A stretch of 21,842 nucleotides of DNA, taken from DAOUKH01 sp034420775 (lineage in GTDB: Bacteria > Chloroflexota > Dehalococcoidia > SHYB01). The stretch's first letter is position 1; each line of letters begins with the position of its first letter. Both the position numbers and the translations under genes were made by a program. Positions 7,961 through 16,300 of the stretch are shown here, piece by piece. The stretch covers positions 1 to 21,842 of the forward strand of contig DAOUKZ010000086.1 in the NCBI GenBank assembly GCA_034420775.1. Reading direction: 5' to 3'. Under the pieces are notes generated by a model. It ran no database searches. It saw only the letters and a program-made list of their open reading frames with translations, and had not been told where the DNA came from.

Positions 7961-7990
7961 AGTATACCGCGCCGCGCCTCCGAGGGAGAC
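7961..7990 (-). promoter_or_regulatory. Possible promoter for the def-cca-secD-secF run
   Basis: The minus strand reads TATACT at 7966-7961, a good -10, about 50 bp before the def start. The matching -35 position (around 7984-7990, GTCTCC) is poor, so the call rests mainly on the -10 and on its place between divergent genes. Confidence 0.4.
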
Positions 7991-8034
7991 CTTGCCGCAC
8001 CGCCCGCCGTTGGCCGGGCGAAGGTGAGGTTTCC

Positions 8035-8064
8035 TTGACCCCTCAGAAGGGGCGCTGCTAGAAT
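8035..8064 (+). promoter_or_regulatory. Sigma-70-type promoter for coaE and the NorQ/NorD-like genes
   Basis: TTGACC (8035-8040), an 18-bp spacer, then TAGAAT (8059-8064). Transcription would begin near 8071, leaving a leader of about 45 bases before the coaE ATG. It is well matched and correctly oriented in the divergent intergenic region. Confidence 0.65.
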
Positions 8065-8115
8065 GCGAGACTGCCTACGGCGGGGATACCAGAAGGGAAC
8101 GAAGGTCGGCGTCGC

Positions 8116-8712
8116 ATGCTCGTGATCGGTCTGACCGGCGGAATTGGCAGCGGCAAGACCACCGTATCCGGTTTTCTCGAAGAGCTAGGCGCCGAGGTCA
8201 TCGACGCCGACAAAGTCGGTCACGTAACGTACTTGCCGGATATGCCGGCGTGGCGGGACTTGATCGACACCTGGGGCGAAGACCTGCTCCAACCCAACCG
8301 GGAAATTGACCGCAAGAAGCTCGGCGCCATCGTCTTCAGCGACCCCGCGAACCTGGAGAAGCTGAACAGCATCGTGCACCCCCGCATGCGCGACATCATG
8401 AACGACCGGATCGAAGCCTTCCGCGGGGAGGGCAAGCAGGTGGTGGTGGTCGACGCGGCGATCTTGATCGAAGCGAAGTGGACGTCGCTGGTCGACGAGG
8501 TGTGGGTGACGGCAGCGCCGGAGGACGTGGTGGTGCAGCGGGTGATGGCGCGGAACGGCTGGGAGGAAGAGCAGGTGCGCTCCCGGATGGCGTCGCAGAT
8601 GCCGCCGGAGGAGCGCCAGAGCTATGCCGACGTGGTGATCGACACGGACGCCACGTTGGACGAAGTGCGCGCGCGGGTGCGGGCGGCGTTCGAAGCCCGT
8701 GCCGCGGTCTAA
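8116..8712 (+). CDS. coaE: Dephospho-CoA kinase
   Basis: Last step of coenzyme A synthesis: ATP-dependent phosphorylation of the ribose 3'-OH of dephospho-CoA, in the cytoplasm. 198 residues, the usual length. The P-loop GGIGSGKTT covers 8-16, followed by the CoA-site motif IDADKVGH (29-36), the lid/acceptor region RKKLGAIVFSDP, LEKLNSIVHP and VVVVDAAILIEAKW. The usual Asp after the P-loop (D30/D32) is present. ATG start, with a modest GAAGG about ten bases upstream. A 33-bp gap leads to the AAA+ ATPase gene; the promoter in front of coaE probably serves all three rightward genes. Confidence 0.95.
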   Translation: MLVIGLTGGIGSGKTTVSGFLEELGAEVIDADKVGHVTYLPDMPAWRDLIDTWGEDLLQPNREIDRKKLGAIVFSDPANLEKLNSIVHPRMRDIMNDRIEAFRGEGKQVVVVDAAILIEAKWTSLVDEVWVTAAPEDVVVQRVMARNGWEEEQVRSRMASQMPPEERQSYADVVIDTDATLDEVRARVRAAFEARAAV

Positions 8713-8745
8713 CGCGCCGCCGGTGCGGATAAGGAAGTAGGGGAC

Positions 8746-9648
8746 ATGGCCACAACAGGCAGAGAGCAGACGCTCTACCGCCACTACATCATCGAAGAGT
8801 ATCTCCTCGAAGAGGAGCCGTTCTATCTGCCGGTCAATGACGAGGTGGAGGTCTTCGAGGCGGCCTACAAGACCAAGATCCCGGTGCTGCTGAAGGGGCC
8901 GACGGGCTGCGGCAAGACGCGGTTCGTGGAGTACATGTCGTGGAGGCTGGGCCGGCCCCTGGTACGGGGGCGGAAGCGCGGCAAGGCGGCCTCGAAGAAT
9001 GGTACGGGCAAGGGGCTGCCCCTGGTGACCATCGCGTGCCATGAGGACCTGACCTCCAGCGACCTGGTGGGGCGCTACCTTTTGGAAGGGCAGGAGACGA
9101 AGTGGATCGACGGCCCGCTGAGCCGGGCGGTGAAGGCGGGCGCCATCTGCTACCTCGACGAGATCGTCGAGGCGCGGAAAGACACCACGGTGCTGATCCA
9201 CCCGCTGACCGACCACCGGCGCCTGCTGCCCGTGGAGAAGCGCGGCGAGATCCTGGAGGCCAGCGACCAATTCCTGCTGGTGATGTCGTACAACCCCGGC
9301 TACCAGAGCGCGCTCAAGGACCTGAAGCACAGCACGCGCCAGCGGTTCATCTCGCTGGAGTTCGACTACTCGCCCAGAGAGATCGAGACGCAGGTGATCG
9401 AGCACGAGGCCGGCGTGGGGCCCGAGGTGGCGGTGAATCTCGCCAAGCTCGGCGAGAAGGTGCGGCACCTCAAGGACCACGGCCTGCACGAAGGCGTAAG
9501 CACCCGCCTGCTCATCTACGCGGGCCGGCTGATCGCGGGGGGCATCCCGCCGCGCCGCGCCTGTCAGGCGGCGGTGGTGTGGGGGCTGACCGACGACAGC
9601 GAGGTGCAGCGCAGCATCGAAGAAGTCGTCTCGAGCATCTTCCCCTAG
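8746..9648 (+). CDS. MoxR-family AAA+ ATPase, NorQ/CbbQ type
   Basis: ATP-driven remodelling protein of the NorQ/CbbQ branch; such ATPases form rings and work with a VWA partner to activate a metalloenzyme (NO reductase for NorQD, Rubisco for CbbQO). 300 residues. Walker A GPTGCGKT (51-58), VTIACHEDLTSSDLVGRYLL (94-113), Walker B AICYLDE (133-139), IHPLTDHRRLLPVEK, sensor 1 in VMSYNPGYQS (N183) and the arginine finger region STRQRFISL are all intact. Residues 74-91 are a basic insertion (RGRKRGKAASKNGTGKG) between PLV and PLV, in a place where CbbQ/NorQ normally runs straight from GRPLV to the ACH motif. AAGGA lies ten bases before the ATG. The VWA gene follows after 72 bp. Client unknown: no nor, cbb or cox genes are in view. 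Confidence 0.9.
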   Translation: MATTGREQTLYRHYIIEEYLLEEEPFYLPVNDEVEVFEAAYKTKIPVLLKGPTGCGKTRFVEYMSWRLGRPLVRGRKRGKAASKNGTGKGLPLVTIACHEDLTSSDLVGRYLLEGQETKWIDGPLSRAVKAGAICYLDEIVEARKDTTVLIHPLTDHRRLLPVEKRGEILEASDQFLLVMSYNPGYQSALKDLKHSTRQRFISLEFDYSPREIETQVIEHEAGVGPEVAVNLAKLGEKVRHLKDHGLHEGVSTRLLIYAGRLIAGGIPPRRACQAAVVWGLTDDSEVQRSIEEVVSSIFP

Positions 9649-9652
9649 GCCC

Positions 9653-9668
9653 GGCGGCGGGCGCCGCC
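9653..9668 (+). repeat. GC hairpin between the ATPase and VWA genes
   Basis: GGCGGC, loop GGGC, GCCGCC: a perfect 6-bp stem just after the ATPase stop. There is no T run, so full termination is unlikely. It may set relative amounts of the two products by pausing transcription or protecting the upstream mRNA end. Confidence 0.4.
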
Positions 9669-9720
9669 TCGCCGGCCGCCGCTCCAGTGAGGTCGAGAGT
9701 CCTGCTATGGACATGCTCCC

Positions 9721-12700
9721 GTGACGGATAAGGCGTACGACCCCGCCATGTTCGAATCGCAACTGCAGCGATTCCCCGTTTCTGTGGTCACCGAGTTCCG
9801 CGGCGCCGAGGAAGCGGCCCGCAAGCACCTCGGCGCCGACGACTACCAAGCATGGGCGGCCGAGGGCGTCTCGCTGGCGCAGCACACGTTCCGCTCTTGG
9901 GAGGCGGCGACCGAGTACTTCAAGTCGACGCCGCGCGTGGTGCAGGCGCTCGATTTCCCCGAAGTGATGGAGTGGGCCCGGTGGGGCCGGGCGCTGTCGT
10001 CCGACTCGCCGGTCATCTCATCGTCCTTCTTCCGCGCCACGCCCGAGGTGATTCCCTATGTCCGGGGCTCGGACCTGGGCCGCTGGGCCGGCGTCGGCCA
10101 GCGGCTCTACAAGGGAACGTGGAAGTCGAGCTCGCTGGCCTCGACGTACTTCGAGGCCAGCCCCCGGCTGCTTGGCGCGTTGAGCCTGGAGGAGCTCGAA
10201 GACCTCGTCGACTTCATCGACAGCCTGGCACAGAAGTCGTACGACCTCGCTAACGAGTGCCTCGCGCTGGCGAGCGGCGTCTTTCCGAAGATCGAACCCG
10301 GCGACCGTGTCAGCTTCCTGAGCCTGGGGTCGGTGCTGGTGGGCGGCAACTGGCGCGACGTCAAGCCATATTTCGAGAACGGCCCGAAGATCATTGAGCG
10401 CGTGGAGCCCCGCCAGCGGGGACGCTTCCTCAACTTGGCGCAGCAGCTCTCGCAGCAGGGCGCGGGCAACACGATCACGTTCCTCGTGGAGGCTTCCGCG
10501 GCCCTCGGCGAGGTGCACCCCGACTGGCACGGCCCGCTCCTCGACATGGCCGACCGGCTCGCGGCCCACTCGGCCGCCGCGGTAGGAGAGTTCGTCAAGA
10601 ACGCGCCGGTGGTGATGAACCGGCTGCGGGGCGAGCGGCTTGAGGGGTGGTTCAATGCGGGCCTGCGCGTCCTTGATGAGAACGAGGACGGGGGTCTCGC
10701 CTTCTTCCGTCTCGAGTCGGGCCGGGCCGAGCGGGCCATTGAGGAGATGTCATCGGGGCTCGATCTCGCGCGGGTGAACGAAGTCCTCACCATGTACTGC
10801 CGCGCGCTCGCGGGCCAACGGGTCGAGCTGCGGCCCACCGACGAGCTCCAGGGCAAAGGGATCGGCTGGACCTCGTCGGACTATGCCACCACTGAGGGGG
10901 ACAACATCTTCCTTCCCGGCTTCGTGGAGCGGTACACCACGAAGGACGAGAACTTCGCTTGGTTCAAGGTCATCGCGACGCACCAGGTCGGGCACCTGGA
11001 ATTCGGGAGCTTCGGCTTTCAGTTCGACAAGCCGTCGACGGTCTTCGCCGCCGAGGAGCAGCGGGCCGTGCTGGGTAAGCGGGACGGGGACGGCGGCGCC
11101 CGCATCGACCTCGAGCGGTTCTTCGATCTGTTCAGCGACCGGAAGCTGGCCTCGGACATCTTCATGCTCGTCGAGGACGGGCGCATCGACCACCGGGTGA
11201 AGTACGAGTATGCCGGCATCGGCGAGAGCTACCGCCGGGTGCAGCGAGAGTCGCTGCGCTCGCGCCCGGAACCGGACAGTCTACCGCTGCGCGAGGCGGC
11301 GATGGAGGTGCTGGTCCGGCTGAGCCTCGAAGAAGAGGGCACGGTTAAGACGCCCGCGGAAATAGCGGAGCACCTCGACGCACTGGCGGTGATGGTGCGG
11401 ACGATGCAGAACGAGGAGCGGACGGTCGAGGATACGGCGGAGGCGACGATCCGCATCTACGACCTGTTAAGCACGGTGCCCAACGTCGAGGCCGACCCCG
11501 AGGGCGGCGAAGAGCGTAGCATGGATGAGATGGGACAGGACGCCGACCAGGGCGACCTCGACCAGATGATGCAAGACCTGATGGAGGGGGCCTCGGGCGA
11601 GGGCCAGCCCGACGGTCAGGAGCAAGAGTACAAGAGCCCCCAGATGGTGGATTTCCGCGGCGAGTTCAAGCCCGAGCTCGTGCAGGCGTTCGACAACCTG
11701 AAGAATGAGCGCTCGAAGGCGCAGAACCCGATGGAGATCACGGGGCTGTCGGAGGAGGACCTGCGGCAGCTGCTCGAAAAGTCGGCGGAAATCGAGGTCA
11801 CCGAGGCACAGGAGGGAGACCTGCCGCAGTCGTCGAGCCAATTCGTCGACAACCTGATCAACGAGGCGGCGCGGCAGCAGCAGGCGAAAGCGAAGCAGGG
11901 GACCCAGTTCCAGCACAGCGAGGACGACGACGCCCCGCTCGCCGGCGAGGCGGAGACGTTCCTATACGACGAATGGGACTTCCGGGCGGGCGACTACAAG
12001 CCCCGCTGGTGCGCGGTGCGTGAGAAGCGCATGGACGAGGGCACCGTCGACTTCTTCGAGCGAACGCTGCGGGCGCACTATGGACTCGTGTCACGGATCA
12101 AGAAGCAGTTCGAGTCGCTGGCGCCGGAGCAACTGCGGCGGGTCAAGCACCTGCCCGACGGCGAGGAATACGACTTCGATCTCGTGGTCGAGGCGATGAT
12201 CCAAGCCCGGGCGGGCGACACGCCGACGGACAAGATCTACTGGCGGCGCAACAAGGTCGAGCGCGACGTGGCGGTGAGCTTCCTGCTCGACATGAGCGCC
12301 TCGACCGCCGAGGCGGTCGACGAGACGCGCCGGCAGTTCGACTCGTGGGACTTCCCCGACGACCCCCGCGACTACATGACGTGGCTTCGCACGCGCCGCG
12401 AGGAGATGAGCCGCCGCACCTACAAGCGGATCATCGACATCGAGAAAGAAAGCACGGTACTGCTCATCAAGGCGCTCGAGGCCATCGGCGATCAGTACGG
12501 CATCTACGGCTTCTCCGGCTATGGCCGCGAGAATGTCGAGTTCTACGTGGTCAAGGACATCGCCGAGACCTTCGGGGAGAACGTGAAACGGCGCTTGGAT
12601 AAGATCACGCCGATGCACGCCACGCGTATGGGGCCGGCGATCCGGCACGCCGTCAGCAAGCTCGACGACCACGAAGCCCGCACCAAGGTGCTCTTCCTGC

Positions 12701-12954
12701 TCAGCGACGGCCGGCCGCAGGACCGCGGCTACAGCCGGGAGGGCGTGGAGAAGGAGTACGCGGTCCACGACACGCGCATGGCGCTGCTGGAGGCGCGGCG
12801 TCTGGGCATCACGCCGTTCTGCCTCACCGTCGACCGGGCGGGCCACGACTACCTGAAGACGATGATGGGCGGCGACATGGGCTACGAGGTCGTCGCCGAT
12901 ATCCACACACTCCCGGAGCGGCTGCCACAGTTGTACCGCCGGCTGACGGTGTAG
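9721..12954 (+). CDS. NorD/CbbO-like VWA-domain activator protein with N-terminal helical repeats
   Basis: Presumed partner of the ATPase just upstream; in NorQD and CbbQO pairs the VWA protein links the AAA+ ring to its target. 1077 residues. Residues 43-347 hold about eight helical repeats (own entry). Residues 370-500 resemble the NorD core: ATHQVGHLEFGSF (H421, H425), then RKLASDIFMLVEDGRID (E485). An acidic Gln/Gly/Asp/Glu-rich linker covers about 594-640. The C-terminal VWA domain has an intact MIDAS: DMSAS (D857, S859, S861), T968 and D996 in LLSDGRP, with an extra loop of about 45 residues after DMSAS. Start taken as GTG 9721; ATG 9748 is possible, and neither has a strong ribosome binding site. 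Family call good; target unknown. Confidence 0.87.
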   Translation: MTDKAYDPAMFESQLQRFPVSVVTEFRGAEEAARKHLGADDYQAWAAEGVSLAQHTFRSWEAATEYFKSTPRVVQALDFPEVMEWARWGRALSSDSPVISSSFFRATPEVIPYVRGSDLGRWAGVGQRLYKGTWKSSSLASTYFEASPRLLGALSLEELEDLVDFIDSLAQKSYDLANECLALASGVFPKIEPGDRVSFLSLGSVLVGGNWRDVKPYFENGPKIIERVEPRQRGRFLNLAQQLSQQGAGNTITFLVEASAALGEVHPDWHGPLLDMADRLAAHSAAAVGEFVKNAPVVMNRLRGERLEGWFNAGLRVLDENEDGGLAFFRLESGRAERAIEEMSSGLDLARVNEVLTMYCRALAGQRVELRPTDELQGKGIGWTSSDYATTEGDNIFLPGFVERYTTKDENFAWFKVIATHQVGHLEFGSFGFQFDKPSTVFAAEEQRAVLGKRDGDGGARIDLERFFDLFSDRKLASDIFMLVEDGRIDHRVKYEYAGIGESYRRVQRESLRSRPEPDSLPLREAAMEVLVRLSLEEEGTVKTPAEIAEHLDALAVMVRTMQNEERTVEDTAEATIRIYDLLSTVPNVEADPEGGEERSMDEMGQDADQGDLDQMMQDLMEGASGEGQPDGQEQEYKSPQMVDFRGEFKPELVQAFDNLKNERSKAQNPMEITGLSEEDLRQLLEKSAEIEVTEAQEGDLPQSSSQFVDNLINEAARQQQAKAKQGTQFQHSEDDDAPLAGEAETFLYDEWDFRAGDYKPRWCAVREKRMDEGTVDFFERTLRAHYGLVSRIKKQFESLAPEQLRRVKHLPDGEEYDFDLVVEAMIQARAGDTPTDKIYWRRNKVERDVAVSFLLDMSASTAEAVDETRRQFDSWDFPDDPRDYMTWLRTRREEMSRRTYKRIIDIEKESTVLLIKALEAIGDQYGIYGFSGYGRENVEFYVVKDIAETFGENVKRRLDKITPMHATRMGPAIRHAVSKLDDHEARTKVLFLLSDGRPQDRGYSREGVEKEYAVHDTRMALLEARRLGITPFCLTVDRAGHDYLKTMMGGDMGYEVVADIHTLPERLPQLYRRLTV
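9847..10761 (+). repeat. Eight helical protein repeats of about 37-41 residues in the NorD-like protein
   Basis: Units begin near residues 43, 81, 118, 159, 197, 234, 271 and 308. The shared pattern is an aromatic residue, then G or A and L (WAAEGVSL, WARWGRAL, WAGVGQRL, FLSLGSVL, FLNLAQQL, WFNAGLRVL), then a second helix ending in F/Y and P (EYFKSTPRV, SFFRATPEV, TYFEASPRL, PYFENGPKI, EFVKNAPVV). Identity is low. Such alpha-solenoids usually bind other proteins, so this may be the client-binding part. Confidence 0.65.
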
Positions 12955-12968
12955 AGTGCACCGCTGCC

Positions 12969-13015
12969 CCGCCCGGCCCCTCCGACGCGCCTGGCGGCGC
13001 GTGGCCGCCGGGCGG
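12969..13015 (+). terminator. Two-tier hairpin after the NorD-like gene, possible terminator without T run
   Basis: The outer stem CCGCCCGGC (12969-12977) pairs perfectly with GCCGGGCGG (13007-13015). Inside, CGCGCC (12986-12991) pairs with GGCGCG (12996-13001). It starts 15 bases after the stop of the VWA gene. The lack of a T run makes it a pause or processing site rather than a textbook intrinsic terminator. Confidence 0.4.
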
Positions 13016-13030
13016 AGTGCCCTCCCTCAG

Positions 13031-13051
13031 TCCCTCCCATAAAGGGAGGGA
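13031..13051. repeat. Perfect 8-bp inverted repeat, 5-base loop
   Basis: TCCCTCCC, loop ATAAA, GGGAGGGA. A second CCTCCCT at 13021-13027 can compete for the same partner. Confidence 0.6.
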
Positions 13052-13066
13052 GGCTTAAGAGGGGAC

Positions 13067-13087
13067 GGGCGCCCATAAGAGGCGCCC
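13067..13087. repeat. Perfect 7-bp inverted repeat, 7-base loop
   Basis: GGGCGCC, loop CATAAGA, GGCGCCC. It overlaps a GGCGCCCATA direct repeat, so it is both a hairpin and a tandem motif. Confidence 0.6.
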
Positions 13088-13096
13088 ATACGGGAT

Positions 13097-13113
13097 GCGC
13101 CGTTGCACGGCGC
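13097..13113. repeat. Perfect 6-bp inverted repeat, 5-base loop
   Basis: GCGCCG, loop TTGCA, CGGCGC. Third member of the hairpin cluster. Confidence 0.55.
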
Positions 13114-13243
13114 GGGTTATGCAAGGGTCTCCTGAGGGAGAGCAGCAGCGGGCTGCGTTCCCTCTCGCCCCTTCCCTAATGCCTCAAGCTGATCTGGTTT
13201 AACTGGAGCGCGCGCCGCGCGCGTAGGAAGCGGTCCCCTGGTG

Positions 13244-13263
13244 CCTCTCTTTGTGAAGAGAGG
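13244..13263. repeat. Perfect 8-bp inverted repeat just upstream of the giant gene's promoter
   Basis: CCTCTCTT, loop TGTG, AAGAGAGG, ending 22 bp before the -35 hexamer. It is an AT/GC-mixed palindrome, unlike the GC-only ones nearby, and could be a regulator site or the end of an upstream transcript. Confidence 0.5.
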
Positions 13264-13285
13264 ATGTGACTAATTTGTGTCGGTT

Positions 13286-13313
13286 TTGAACTTAGTTTAA
13301 TACTTGGTATAAT
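13286..13313 (+). promoter_or_regulatory. Strong promoter of the giant Calx-beta gene, probably giving a leaderless mRNA
   Basis: TTGAAC (13286-13291), 16-bp spacer, perfect TATAAT (13308-13313) in an AT-rich island. Transcription should start about seven bases past the -10, near 13320, while the best ATG is at 13322. There is no room for a ribosome binding site, and none is visible. Confidence 0.75.
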
Positions 13314-13321
13314 TTTTGTGG

Positions 13322-16300
13322 ATGTTTAGCCTGCTCACTCTCAAGAGTCGTGTGCTGGGCTTTGCCGCGTTGGGCGTGATTGGAATCGCGGCGGCCCTGC
13401 CGTTTGCTCTGTCCGAGGACGGGCCGTGGGTCGCGGTCAACTTCGAGCAGAGTTCCTATGCCGTCGCCGAGGGTGACAGCGTCACCGTCACGGTGACCCT
13501 CGATGTCGTTCCCGACCGGGAGGTGGTGGTCCCCATCACCACGACCGAGGAGGGCGGCGCGACCAGCACGGACTACTCGGGCGTGCCCGCCTCCTTGACC
13601 TTCGCGAGCTGGGAAACGGAAAAGACCTTCAGCTTCACCGCCGCGCAAGACACAATTGACGACGACGGCGAGTCGGTCTCGTTGGCCTTCGGCAGCCTAC
13701 CCACGGGAGTGAATGAAGGGGATACCGACGAGACCGACGTGTTCATCAATGACGATGACGGCGTCGGCATCGTGGTGTCCGAGAGCGCCCTGAGCATCGT
13801 CGAGGGCGGCAGCACGACCTACACGGTGGTACTTGCCTCCCAGCCGACGGCCGACGTCACGGTCGCGCTCGCTACGTCGAGCGGCTCGGACGTGTCGGTG
13901 AACGCGAGCAGTCTGACCTTCACGGCGTCCAACTGGGATGACGAACAGACCGTGACGGTGTCGGCCGCCCAAGACGACGATCATCTCGATGAGACCGCCA
14001 CCATCGGCCATGCGGTTTCCTCGGCCGACGGCGACTATGACGGCATTCGTATGGCCAGCGTCGGCGTGAGCGTCATCGACGACGAGGACGTGCCGGTGAC
14101 GGTCACGTTCGATCAAGCCGCCCATCCCGTCACCGAGGGCAGCGCGGTGACCGTGACGGTCACGCTCAGCGCGGACCCGGAGCGGCGCGTGGTCATTCCT
14201 CTCACCAAGAGCGAGCGGGGCGGGATTACCGGCGCCGACTATTCGGGGGTGCCCGAGACCCTGACCTTCGACGGCGGCGAGACGGAAGAGACCTTCACCG
14301 TGACGGTGGTCCAGGACATGGTGGACGACGACGATGAGTCGGTGGCGATCGGCTTCGGGAGCCTGCCCAACGCGGTCACCGCCGGCGCCACGAGCGAGAC
14401 CGCCGTTTCCATCAACGACGACGACGTGCCGTCCGTGACGGTGACCTTCGAGTCCGCCGCGTATTCCGTTGACGAAGGCGGCGAGGTCGAGGTGAAGATC
14501 ACCCTGAGCGCGGACCCGGAGCGGCAGGTGGTAGTCCCAATCGCGACAACCGAGCAGGACGGCGCGAGCAGTGACGACTACTCCGGCGTACCCGCGGACG
14601 TGACCTTCGAGAGCGGGGAAACGGAGCAGTCTTTCACCTTCACGGCGGCCCAGGACAGGATCGACGACGACGGAGAGAACGACGGTGAGTCGGTCAAGCT
14701 GGCCTTTGGCGCGTCGCTGCCCAACGGAGTCCGTGAGGGCACGACGAGCGAGACCACTCTCACTATCATCGACGACGATGGCACCGGGATAACGGTCTCG
14801 CCGACCACGCTGAACATGGCCGAGGGTCTGAGCAAGACCTACACCGTCGTGCTGGCCTCGCAACCGGCAGCCAACGTGACCGTCTCGGTCACCGTGCCGA
14901 GCAACTCCGACGTAACCGTCGATAGGCGGGCCCTTACCTTCACCGCGTCGAACTGGGAAGCAGTGCAAACGGTCACGGTGTCGTCCGTGCATGACTTCGA
15001 CGGAACGGACGAGACCGTCACCATCACGCACGCGGTTACCGCCGCGGCGAGCGACTACAGCGGCAAGGCCGTGGCGAGCGTCACCGTCAACGTCATTGAC
15101 AACGACGACGTGCGGGTGAAGGCGAGCTTCGAACGGGAGAGCTACAGGGTCACCGAGGGGAGCACGATCACGGTCAAGGTGACGCTTGACAAGGACCCCG
15201 AGCGCCAGGTGGTCATTCCAATCGAGACGACCGAGCAGGACGGCATGACGTCGGCTGATTACTCGGGCGTGCCGTCCAGCGTCACCTTCGAGAGTGGTGA
15301 GACGGAGCATTCCTTCACCTTTACCGCGGTCCAGGACCAGGCGGACGACGATGAAGAGTCGGTGAAGCTGGACTTTGGCTCACTCCCCACGGCGGTCACC
15401 GGTGGGACGACCGACGAGACCACCATCACCATCACGGACGACGATCCCACGTACGTCGCCAGAGCCCCTGACGCGACGCCATCGGCGCCGGTGCCGGTGC
15501 CGGTGGAGGTGAGCTTCGAGCGGGCCGGCTACACGGTCGTTGAGGGGAACTCGGTGACCGTGACGCTCACGCTGAGCGCGGATCCCGAGCGGCAGGTGGT
15601 CGTCCCCATCAGCGTGACCGAAGAAGGGGGCGCGACGTCGGCCGACTATTCGGGCGTGCCGTCCAGCGTCACCTTTGAAAGCGGAGAGACGTCGAGCTCG
15701 TTCACTTTCACCGCGACCCAGGACGTGGCAGACGATGATGATGAGTCGCTGCGCCTAGACCTGGGGGCCCTACCGAACGATGTCACAGCCGGCACCATCA
15801 AGGCGACCAACATCTCCATCATCGACGACGACGGCCCCGAGCCCGTCAGGGAGGTGACGGTGACCTTCGAGCAGTCCACCTACTCCGTCGACGAGGGGAG
15901 CCGGGTGTCGGTGAAGGTCATGCTCGATGGCGACCCCGGGCGCCAGGTGGTGATTCCCATCACCCAGACCTGGTACGGCGGCATCACGCCTTCCGACTAC
16001 TCCGGCATACCGTCGCAGGTGATCTTCGAGAGCGGAGAGCAGGAGAAGACGTTCGACTTCGCAGCGACCGAGGACATGTTGGACGACGACGAAGAGGCGG
16101 TGGCACTGGGGATCGGCCTACCGCTGCCCGACGCGGTGATCTTGGGCTCCAGGAACGAGGCGATGGTCACCATCAACGACAACGACGGCGTCGGCGTGCG
16201 AATCTCCCCGAGCGGGCTGACCATCGATGAGGGTGAAGATGACACCTACACCGTGGTGCTGAACTCCCAGCCCACCGACGACGTCGTCGTTACGGTCGGG

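Larger units (their letters stand above)
12955..13285. other. Non-coding spacer rich in inverted repeats
   Basis: No convincing gene lies between the VWA gene and the giant gene. Besides the hairpins listed separately it holds a GC palindrome centred on 13215 (GCGCGCG-C-CGCGCGC, 13208-13222), a 10-bp direct repeat GGCGCCCATA (13068-13077 and 13081-13090) and an imperfect hairpin 13134-13164 (GAGGGA/TCCCTC with an inner GCAGC/GCTGC). The last 50 bases turn AT-rich. Confidence 0.6.

Noticed and set aside
9707..9724. Tiny frame MDMLP whose TGA overlaps the GTG start of the VWA gene
   Set aside because: Only five codons with a poorly placed ribosome binding site. Coupling is conceivable but cannot be supported.
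8185..9885. Minus-strand open frame of 566 codons opposite coaE and the AAA+ gene
   Set aside because: It spans two genes with complete catalytic motifs on the plus strand, and its translation is low-complexity His/Arg/Leu/Asp with no recognisable domain.
12882..13124. 80-codon minus-strand frame across the end of the VWA gene and spacer
   Set aside because: Low-complexity translation running through hairpins; no start signal or homology visible.
13316..13321. TTG start two codons upstream for the giant gene
   Set aside because: It lies at or before the predicted transcription start and offers no ribosome binding site; ATG 13322 is more plausible.
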